Source of the DNA: Bacteroidales bacterium UBA3816
GTDB taxonomy: Bacteria; Bacteroidota; Bacteroidia; Bacteroidales; P3
DNA length: 58,793 bases
NCBI GenBank assembly: GCA_002368955.1
Contig: DFDY01000125.1
Span: 20,049-78,841, forward strand
Reading direction: 5' to 3'
Shown here: piece by piece, positions 17,319 through 25,000 of the stretch
Numbering within the stretch: position 1 is the stretch's first letter
Layout: each line of letters starts with the position of its first letter
The notes under the pieces: model-generated
The model's database searches: none
The model's input: the letters and a program-made list of their open reading frames with translations, nothing else
What the model was told of the DNA's origin: nothing
Made by a program: the position numbers and the translations under genes

Positions 17319-17423
17319 CATTTGCTATATGATGGCATAAAAAGAATAAATGACTGATTGTTTCGAGGTTGTCGTGCCGAGACATGGCTCTGGTGCGGCC
17401 CTCGACCCGCTAAAAACACGACT

Positions 17424-18980
17424 ATGAATATCCATATTGTACAACACGACATCGTCACTAACAATCCAGAAGAAAACCTGAAATGGATACTTGAAGAACT
17501 GGAGGCCCCCGAAAGTAAGGAGGCATTGCTGACAGTCTTTCCGGCCTGCACGCTGTGCGGGTCGCCCCTGTTTGGCTCGGTGGCCTACACCGACCTGCAA
17601 AAACGGGCCCAGGCCTGCCTGCAGGAACTCATCCAGCGGTCGGAACACCGCGCCTTCCTGGTGGGCATGCCGCTGCAGATTCAGGACAAAGGCCTGTGCA
17701 ACGCCATTGTCTTTGTGCAGAACTGCGCCATCCGCGGCATCATCACCAAAAAATATCTGGCCCCCGACGAGCAAAAATACTTTGTGCGTGGCGAGGGGGT
17801 GCAGGTGATACAGTATCAGGAACAGTCCATCGCCATTGGCTTCTACGAAGACTTGAAGGAGCTTTCCAAGTCGCACTTGGAGCAGCCCGACATGGTGGTT
17901 TGCTGCGGGTGCAACGTGTTTGACTACAACAAACCCTACCGCATCCGCTACCGTATGCACAAGATAGTGGAGAACCTCAACGCCTCGTTGGTCTTTGTCA
18001 ACCGCATTGGCGGCGAGGGCAGTTTCCTCTTTGCGGGCGGCAGCATGGCGCTGAACGCTGCAGGATCGGTGCTGTGCCAGTTCCCCTACTTCGAGCAGCA
18101 TGCCCAGACCGTGGACTTGCAACTGCTTGACGAATGCGACGACCCCAAACCCGAGGCGGTGGAACTGGTCTACAAGGCCCTCATCATGGGCCTGCGCGAC
18201 TATTTCCGCAAGAACGGCATGCAGCGTTGCGTGGTTGGCCTCAGCGGTGGCATGGACAGCGCCATGGTGTGCGCCTTGGCGGCCCAGGCCCTGGGCCCCG
18301 AAAACGTTCATGGCATCCTGATGCCCTCGCAGTATTCTACCGACCATTCGGTCAAGGATGCCGTAGACTTGGCCAATAATCTGGGCGTGGCCTACGACAT
18401 CGTGCCCATCAAGCCCATGTTCGACACCCTGCGCGAGAGCCTGCGGCCCCTCTTTGGCGACCGTCCCGAGGACGTGACCGAGGAGAACCTACAGGCACGC
18501 ATCCGCGGCACCATCGTCATGGCCTATGCCAACAAGTTCGGTGCCGTCATGCTGAACACCTCCAACAAGTCGGAGGACGCCATGGGCTACGGCACTCTCT
18601 ACGGCGACTGCAACGGTGGCATCAGCGTTATCGGCGACCTCTACAAGACCGAGGTCTACGAACTGGCCGAATACATCAACCGCAACGGCGAAATCATCCC
18701 CCAGAACACCATCACCAAGGCCCCGTCGGCCGAGTTGCGCCCCGGACAGAAGGACTCCGACTCGCTGCCCGAGTACCCCCTGCTGGACGCTATTTTGAAC
18801 CTCCATATAGAGGAACAAATGTGTTTCGACGAGATTGTAGAGGAAGGCTATGACCCCGAAGTGGTGGCTATGGTGCTGCGCAAGGTGCGTCAAAACGAGT
18901 GGAAACGTATGCAGTGTCCGCCCGTGCTCAAGGTCTCGCCCATGTCTTTCAACATCGACCGCAAAGTGCCTATCAGTTAA
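17424..18980 (+). CDS. nadE: NAD synthetase with a degenerate glutaminase domain
   Basis: A 518-residue enzyme of the last step of NAD synthesis, amidating nicotinic acid adenine dinucleotide with ATP. The N-terminal nitrilase-type domain (1-235) should release ammonia from glutamine through a Glu-Lys-Cys triad. Here the usual FPE reads FPA (A41) and the usual ICED reads FYED (Y141). Only the Lys of GIITKKYLAPDEQKYF (109/110) is kept. The synthetase domain is intact: the P-loop SGGMDS at 274-279, and later TSNKSEDAMGYGTLYGD. So the protein probably uses free ammonia or an outside ammonia donor; this is inference from the missing residues. The start at 17424 removes an unlikely 22-residue N-terminal extension and gives the family's usual MxIxxxQ opening. 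It is monocistronic. Confidence 0.9.
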   Translation: MNIHIVQHDIVTNNPEENLKWILEELEAPESKEALLTVFPACTLCGSPLFGSVAYTDLQKRAQACLQELIQRSEHRAFLVGMPLQIQDKGLCNAIVFVQNCAIRGIITKKYLAPDEQKYFVRGEGVQVIQYQEQSIAIGFYEDLKELSKSHLEQPDMVVCCGCNVFDYNKPYRIRYRMHKIVENLNASLVFVNRIGGEGSFLFAGGSMALNAAGSVLCQFPYFEQHAQTVDLQLLDECDDPKPEAVELVYKALIMGLRDYFRKNGMQRCVVGLSGGMDSAMVCALAAQALGPENVHGILMPSQYSTDHSVKDAVDLANNLGVAYDIVPIKPMFDTLRESLRPLFGDRPEDVTEENLQARIRGTIVMAYANKFGAVMLNTSNKSEDAMGYGTLYGDCNGGISVIGDLYKTEVYELAEYINRNGEIIPQNTITKAPSAELRPGQKDSDSLPEYPLLDAILNLHIEEQMCFDEIVEEGYDPEVVAMVLRKVRQNEWKRMQCPPVLKVSPMSFNIDRKVPIS

Positions 18981-19001
18981 TTCCCGTCAGACAATAATTG
19001 A

Positions 19002-19035
19002 GGCGGCAGCCACTCGGGTTAAAGTGGCTGCCGCC
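19002..19035 (+). terminator. Hairpin after nadE
   Basis: GGCGGCAGCCACT (19002-19014) and AGTGGCTGCCGCC (19023-19035) form a perfect 13-bp stem. The following sequence CTGCTTTG is a weak U-tract. Confidence 0.6.
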
Positions 19036-19052
19036 TGCTTTGTATAACGGTA

Positions 19053-19081
19053 AACGCCCGCACCGGAATGGTGCGGGCGTT
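19053..19081. terminator. Bidirectional hairpin between converging genes
   Basis: AACGCCCGCACC (19053-19064) and GGTGCGGGCGTT (19070-19081) pair perfectly over 12 bp. It lies between nadE and the converging antiporter gene and can serve both, although T-runs are short. Confidence 0.65.
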
Positions 19082-19106
19082 GTAGTATGGATTGGAAAAT
19101 GAAGCT

Positions 19107-20405
19107 CTAGAGTAAGATGACCAGCACCTGTGCCGCCAGAATGCGCAGGAACATGGTTAGGGGATAGACAGTGGTGTAGGCTACCGAGCTCTCATTGTTG
19201 GGGCAGAGGGTGTTGCTGAAGGCCAGGGCAGGAGGGTCGGTATGCGAACCGGCGATGAGGCCGGCCACCGAATAAATGCTCAGGTTGAAGCAGTAACGGC
19301 CGATGAGCCCCACTATGAAGCAGGGGATGATGGTGATGAGGAAACCATAGATGACCCACATGTAGCCACCGCCCGCAATGGTCTGTATGAACCCGTCGCC
19401 AGCACCGAGACCCACCGAGGCCATGAAGAGGCTGATGCCCGTCTCGCGCAGCATCAGGTTGGCCGACTTGGTGGTATGGGTGGGGAACCGCAGGTCGGGA
19501 CCAATATAGGAGATGATGATGGAAACAATCAACGGGCCACCGGCCAGACCCAGCCTTACGGCCACGGGTATGCCGGGGAAATAGATGGGCACCATGCCGA
19601 GGATGACACCTAGGGCGATGCCAATGAAGATATAGAACAGATGGGGCTTGTTGTCGCGTTCGTTCAAGCGGTTCTGGGCCGCAATACGCGAGGCGCGGGA
19701 CTTCTTGGCCTCAATCTTGGCTTGGTCTTTGGCGGCGCGCTTGTCGTCGTGGGTCTGCAGGCGTTCGGTCATTTTGCGGATAAGCATCAAACCGTTGAAC
19801 GGGGCGTTCTGTTGGAAGAGTGCGTCCTCGTCCTTCCCCTGTTTCAGGAAGATAGAACGCAGCACCACTATGCTCATGATGATGCCCAGCACGCCGAGGG
19901 GATAGGCCACGGCATAGCCCTGTGCAAACATGGGATTGCTGACGCCCTCGTGGATGTCGGAGAAAGTCTGCTGTGCGGCACCAAGACCAGGGGTGTTGGT
20001 CACAGCACCATAAAGGGCACCAATCATGGCCTCGGTAGGCTCGCCGCTCACTTTGATGAACAGCACGGTCAGCAGGCATCCCAGCACTATGGCCAACACG
20101 GCCAGCAGGTTCAGACGGACGCCGCCCGACTTCAGCGAGTGGAAAAAACCCGGACCTACCTCCAGACCAATGGAATAGATAAAGAGGATGAGGCCAAACT
20201 CTTTGGCGAAATGAGACACGTGCGGGTCAATGCCTATGCCCAGCTGTCCCAGCAGGATGCCCACGAAAAGAATCCAGGTTACGCCCAGAGAGATGCCGCG
20301 AAAGCGGATAAGTTGAAGTGCCATGCCCGCCGCTATCACCAGCGACAGTATCAGCACGGAGTTGGCAACGCTCGGTTGCGTGAATAAATCAGTAAACCAA
20401 TTCAT
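19107..20405 (-). CDS. AspT/YidE-type antiporter lacking RCK (TrkA-C) domains
   Basis: A 432-residue inner-membrane transporter with the two-fold repeated AspT/YidE/YbjL antiporter domain. The first half has about five membrane segments with the signature EFGLILFIYSIGLEVGPGFF (about 69-88) and the conserved GALYGAVTNTPGLGAAQQ. The second half repeats the fold with LRETGISLFMASVGLGAGDG and AGLIAGSHTDPPALAF. Relatives in Bacteroidales usually have two TrkA-C regulatory domains in the middle and about 550 residues. Here they are replaced by a short charged linker (KMTERLQTHDDKRAAKDQ and onward). The family exchanges small carboxylates or amino acids; the substrate is unknown. It is monocistronic with a clear promoter 110 bp upstream. 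Confidence 0.88.
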   Translation of the reverse strand: MNWFTDLFTQPSVANSVLILSLVIAAGMALQLIRFRGISLGVTWILFVGILLGQLGIGIDPHVSHFAKEFGLILFIYSIGLEVGPGFFHSLKSGGVRLNLLAVLAIVLGCLLTVLFIKVSGEPTEAMIGALYGAVTNTPGLGAAQQTFSDIHEGVSNPMFAQGYAVAYPLGVLGIIMSIVVLRSIFLKQGKDEDALFQQNAPFNGLMLIRKMTERLQTHDDKRAAKDQAKIEAKKSRASRIAAQNRLNERDNKPHLFYIFIGIALGVILGMVPIYFPGIPVAVRLGLAGGPLIVSIIISYIGPDLRFPTHTTKSANLMLRETGISLFMASVGLGAGDGFIQTIAGGGYMWVIYGFLITIIPCFIVGLIGRYCFNLSIYSVAGLIAGSHTDPPALAFSNTLCPNNESSVAYTTVYPLTMFLRILAAQVLVILL

Positions 20406-20514
20406 TTTTTTGAGTTACATTTATTTTTTTACCTATAAAATGAAACTCGGAGGACAGTGCATTCTTCTGACGTACACGGCGTTAGAAGGTTCGACCTAGT
20501 TTCGATTACGGGTG

Positions 20515-20546
20515 CAAAGATACAAAAGGTTTTTCATTTGGGCAAA
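20515..20546 (-). promoter_or_regulatory. Promoter of the antiporter gene
   Basis: On the minus strand a -7 TATCTTTG (20515-20522) and a -33 TTTG (20543-20546) are 20 bp apart. Confidence 0.6.
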
Positions 20547-20639
20547 AAAACTTCGTTCAACTACTCAGAAATCCAACGGCACAGGGTGGGCAGCCAGCCG
20601 CCAGACACAGAACCACCAATTAAAGTTACCATCCGGCCA

Positions 20640-20676
20640 GTCCCATGCGGCGTGTTCCAGACACGCCGCATGGGAC
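20640..20676. repeat. Perfect 16-bp stem with 5-nt loop
   Basis: GTCCCATGCGGCGTGT pairs fully with ACACGCCGCATGGGAC across the loop TCCAG. There is no T-run on either side and no nearby gene end that needs it, so it is probably not a simple terminator. It lies between the antiporter promoter and the first cobalamin riboswitch. Confidence 0.65.
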
Positions 20677-20769
20677 GCTATTGGGATTATGGGCCTCAGA
20701 ATACATGGTGCTGAATGGTTATCAATTAGGAATTGCACCGTTAATCTGTGTTAAATATGACTGAAGAGA

Positions 20770-20799
20770 TTGTGTATTGGAAAAAACTTCGTATTTTTG
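20770..20799 (+). promoter_or_regulatory. Promoter of the first cobalamin riboswitch transcript
   Basis: A TTG at 20770-20772 and a -7 TATTTTTG at 20792-20799 are 19 bp apart. The transcript would start about 50 nt before the riboswitch. Confidence 0.5.
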
Positions 20800-20849
20800 C
20801 ACCCGATTTGGTCATCCAAAAAACGAGGTTTGTTTGCTGTAGACAAATG

Positions 20850-21050
20850 AAATCTAGTTTTTTGGCTGTTAAAAGGGAATTAGGTGAAAGTCCTGAACAG
20901 TCCCGCTGCTGTGAGCTCCAAAACAAACCGCAGCCCAGAAAAGGAAAAGAAAGTCACTGTGTGTCGGCAAGGCACATGGGAAGACGGGCCCCGCGGGGAG
21001 CAAGTCAGAATACCTGCCAAGTCAATTTTTTTTGAAGCTCTCGAGGAAGA
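20850..21050 (+). promoter_or_regulatory. Cobalamin riboswitch 1 (no gene behind it)
   Basis: The conserved cobalamin blocks appear in order: TTAAAAGGGAA (20869-20879), AGGTGAAAGTCC (20882-20893), ACAGTCCCGCTGCTGTGAGCT (within 20897-20917), and the B12 box AGTCAGAATACCTGCC (21003-21018). TCTCGAGGAAGA follows. All are matched closely, so the aptamer looks functional. Downstream to 21372 there is no plausible reading frame on the plus strand, only stem-loops, and then a strong terminator. It thus appears to control a noncoding transcript or a lost gene. Confidence 0.88.
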
Positions 21051-21151
21051 AGCATAGAAAAAGCGTCAAGGTCAAGCAAGGCGGAACAGTGCCCGTCCCC
21101 ATTGTGCCGATTCGCATCTTCACTTTGTCCCCAAGTGTTTCAAAGTATTAT

Positions 21152-21263
21152 TGAGGAACAGGAGATTGCTGTTCCCCTGGAGTGCTGAGTGTTTGGTTAA
21201 TTATTGGTTAAATAAATTGTTTTATTGCTACTATCATACGGTCCCCCTCCGGTGCGGAGGGGG
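21152..21263 (+). other. Stem-loops in the riboswitch 1 transcript
   Basis: A 7-bp hairpin GGAACAG/CTGTTCC lies at about 21154-21174. A 9-bp perfect stem CCCCCTCCG-GTG-CGGAGGGGG lies at 21243-21263. Neither has a T-run. No reading frame over about 30 codons with a start and a ribosome site was found between 21051 and 21372. Confidence 0.5.
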
Positions 21264-21372
21264 CTGCGACAGGGCTCAAAAGGTCAGCACCCACCCAACG
21301 AGAAAGAGAGAAATGCGGCATTAGTTTCCTTATATTATTATTTTGTCTCATATCATCCATAATGCCGAGCGG

Positions 21373-21401
21373 CGGCCCCAAGGTCTGGGGCCGTTTTTTT
21401 T
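21373..21401 (+). terminator. Terminator of the riboswitch 1 transcript
   Basis: The stem CGGCCCCA-AGGTC-TGGGGCCG is followed by eight T residues, a textbook Rho-independent terminator. It separates the first riboswitch unit from the second. Confidence 0.9.
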
Positions 21402-21522
21402 GTGGCGGCCTGGGGGTGTGTGGCGGCCAGGGCGGTCGGCAGGCGATGGGTGTGGATGGGGGGCAACGAGGTAGTGCGATAAATATTTATGGGTCGAATA
21501 TGTCCGGAGAAAAGTATAATTC

Positions 21523-21554
21523 TTTTTGCGTATTAAATATTTTTGCTATCTTTG
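21523..21554 (+). promoter_or_regulatory. Promoter of the second cobalamin riboswitch transcript
   Basis: A -33 TTTTTG ending at 21528 and a -7 TATCTTTG at 21547-21554 are 18 bp apart. Confidence 0.6.
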
Positions 21555-21599
21555 CATCTCAATTTGGTCGCCAAGGGTGGCGGTTAGTTGGCTGAGGCT

Positions 21600-21805
21600 A
21601 AGCTGACTGCTGTCTACGGCGTTAAAAGGGAATCGGGTGAAAATCCCGAACAGTCCCGCTGCTGTAAGCTCAAAAAACAGCCCGAATCCCCCATAAGGAG
21701 TCCACTGTGCGGTGCAATAGCCGCATGGGAAGGCAGGGGAGGAGGGGAGCAAAGTCAGAAGACCTGCCAAGTTGAAAGATTTGTTGAACGCTTTCGAGGA
21801 AAGGC
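21600..21805 (+). promoter_or_regulatory. Cobalamin riboswitch 2, controlling the giant T9SS protein
   Basis: The conserved blocks are TTAAAAGGGAA (21622-21632), GGGTGAAAATCCCGAACAGT, CCCGCTGCTGTAAGCTC, and the B12 box AGTCAGAAGACCTGCC (21753-21768), followed by TTTCGAGGAAAGG. The giant gene starts 210 bp later with no other promoter visible, so cobalamin should repress it. Confidence 0.93.
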
Positions 21806-22014
21806 GAGGCAAAGAGTTGTGTGTGTGTGGCGATGGGTGACAGAGGAGTTCTAATAGGCCGAATTCTGGGTGTGGCAGGTGCCACAGGTTGTTCACTTTT
21901 TTTCGCGCGCACATTTCCCTCCCCCTTGAGTTTCTGTAGAGAGCTATTTATTAACCCGTCGCCCACATGAGTCGGGCGGCACAAAACAATTAATTTAAAA
22001 TAGTTTCTAAAACT

Positions 22015-25000
22015 ATGCTCAAAAAACTAACAACGCTATGTGCGGGTCTGCTGATGGCAGCAGGTCTGCACGCTCAGGGCCAGGACAACAACAGGCTGTA
22101 CGGAAACCCGCAGCAGGCTGGCCAGGGCATCTACAGGACGATGCAGCAGGGTTCCAAGGGTATTTCTTTCTCGACCGACGACATCGAGTTCTGGTGCGGC
22201 ACCGGCTCCAACGAGGGCACGGTGATCATTGCCTGGGACGACAGCGGCACCGAAACCGCCTACGTGTGGGGCGTGCGCTGGAATGGTTCCAACACCGCCC
22301 TGGGCATGATGGATTCCATTGCTGCCCACGACAGTCGGCTGACGTTCAGCTACACCAGCAGCCTCATGGGCAACGTGCAGTACAGCGACGGCACCACCAC
22401 CCTCAGCAGCTCCACTAACGGCTGGTGCTACTACCTCAACGGCAGCTGGGCAATGAACGCCTACGGCAACCAGCCGGTGGCCGACGGCGATGTGATTGAG
22501 GTGAGTGCCACCTGCATGTTCACCATGACCACGGCCACCGCCGTCGCCGACCCCAACCCCTCGGCCCCCCACGGCAGCACCCGTGTGAGCGTGGGCAACG
22601 GCACGGTGGGTACCAACCTCACCCCTTTCTGCACCTACTACAACCACGGCACCACCGAGTTGCTCTACACGGCGTCTGAGCTCAACTACTGGTCAGGTGT
22701 GGTCGACACCCTTTGGTTTGAGGCCAACTCGGGCGGCAACATGCCCTACTCTCACCTGAAGATATACATGGGCACTACCTCTGCCACACAACTCACCTCA
22801 TGGGAGTCGCTGGACAATCTTCAGCTGGTCTACAGCAACGATTACGGCTACCTTACCAGCACTGCCGGGTGGGAGCCCTTTGTGCTCAACACCCCTTACT
22901 ACTACAACGGCACCGACAACCTCGTGGTGGTCACCTGCCGCCAGGGCACCATCTACAGCTCCAACCAGACCTACCGCTATACCAGCACTGACGGCCGCGC
23001 CCTCTATCTCCAGAGCGACGACAGTTCCAGCTTCGGCACCCTGGCCGGCGCCGCCCGCAACACCCCCACCACTACCCTCTACCGCACCAATCTGCGACTG
23101 AGCATCGACACCCTCGGCACCATTCCCTGTCCCCGACCGGACAGCTTGGCTGTGGACAGCCTCAGCCCCTACTACGCCCACCTGAACTGGCAGACCGACC
23201 GTCCCGCGGGCGGATGGGCGCTCACCTTCAGCCCTGCCGTCGGCGGCACCACCGACACCGTGGTGAGCGTGGCCGGCATTGATCTGAACGGCCTCGTCCC
23301 CTCCACTGAGTACACTGTCACTGTCCGCACCATCTGCGACGCGGGTGACACCAGCCGTGCCGTCAGCATCGACTTCGTGGCCCCCTGCCTGGCCCTGACT
23401 GCCGCCGACCTGCCCTATGTTGAGGACTTCAACGGCTATGCCATGGGGTCGGACGAAGCCATCAGCCCCTGCTGGAACAAAGGCACCAACTACAGTTCCT
23501 ACAACTATCCCTACACCTATCGCAGCACCAATATCGACGGTTCCAACTGCCTCTACTTCTATGCCTACCGACCCTCGTCCTCCTATTCCACGCGTGTCTA
23601 CAGCTATGCCGCCCTGCCCGCGTATGACGGCGACCTTAGCGGCCTGATGCTGCAGTTTGACATGCGCAGCTACAGCGGCACCAGCAGCAATCCCGACCGC
23701 TATTGCAGCCGCATGATAGTGGGCGTGATGTCCGACCCCACCGACACCTCCACCTTCGAGCCGGTCGACACGGTCAGCATTGCCACCCTCAACACCGTCA
23801 TGCACGCCCAGGTCTATTTTGAGAACTACAGCGGCAGTGGCCGCTATGTGGCCCTGATGGACCTGCCCATCGACTCGGCCGACATGCCTGTGCGCGGCAC
23901 TCTGCCCACCTATAGCTGGATTTATGTGGACAACGTTGTCCTTGCCCCCATCCCCACCTGCCGCCCGGTGAGCGACCTGACGGTCCAGGCCCTCGACCAC
24001 AACAGCGCCACCCTCTCGTGGCATGAGAACGGCAACGCCACCAGTTGGGTCATTGGCTACGGCAGCACCAGCCTTGAGGTGAGCACCAATCCCTACACCC
24101 TCACAGGCCTCGCCGGCAGCACCGCCTACACTATCGGTGTGGCCCCCCTTTGCTCCGCCATCGACACCGGCGAGGTGAGCACCGTCAGCATCACCACTGA
24201 CTGCGACCCCGTGCCAGTGCCTTTCGTCGACGACTTTGAGGGCTATGGCGCAGGTAGTTCCGCCGTGATGAACACCTGCTACCGCAAGGGCACCAACTAC
24301 TCCACCGCCTATCCCTATCCTGCCAACTCCCACACCACGGCCACCAGCAGCCGCTGCCTCTCCTTCTATGGCTCCGCCAGCTGTTACAGCTACCTGGCCT
24401 TCCCAGCCATGGACACGGCCATCAGCCAGCTGGTCCTCTCCTTTAAGGCCCTCAAGACCAACGAAGCCTACGGAGTCTTCTATGTGGGCACCATGTCCAA
24501 TGCCAACGACCTGAGCACCTTTGAGCCCTACGACACCGTGGTGGTCAACGGTCTGGACCAGTGGGAGGACAAGGACGTGGTCTTTGCCAACTATAGCGGC
24601 ACCGCCACCCATATTGCCATCCTCACCCGCGCCAGTGCCACCGGCGCAACGCAGTATGCCTTCGTTGACGATGTGATGATAGACATTGTGCCCACCTGCT
24701 TCAATGTTTCCGACCTGCATTCAGTGGACAGCCTCGCCACTTCCTCCAGCCTCACGCTGAGCTGGACCGACCATAGCGCGGCCATCGGCTATCAGATTGG
24801 CTACAAGAGGCACTCCTACGACCCCTTCACCTATGTCACCGCCACCGCTAACCCCTACACCCTTGGCGGCCTGCTGCCCAACACCGACTATATCCTCTCC
24901 GTGACTCCGGTCTGCGCCGTGGGCGACACTGCCTGGACGCGTCTCTGCACCGGCCACACCACCTGCGCCGACACCACCCCCTTGCCCTACGCCGAGAACT

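Noticed and set aside
21362..21595. 77-codon frame behind riboswitch 1
   Set aside because: It starts at the terminator stem and runs through the next promoter; Gly-rich chance frame, so it is not the riboswitch target.
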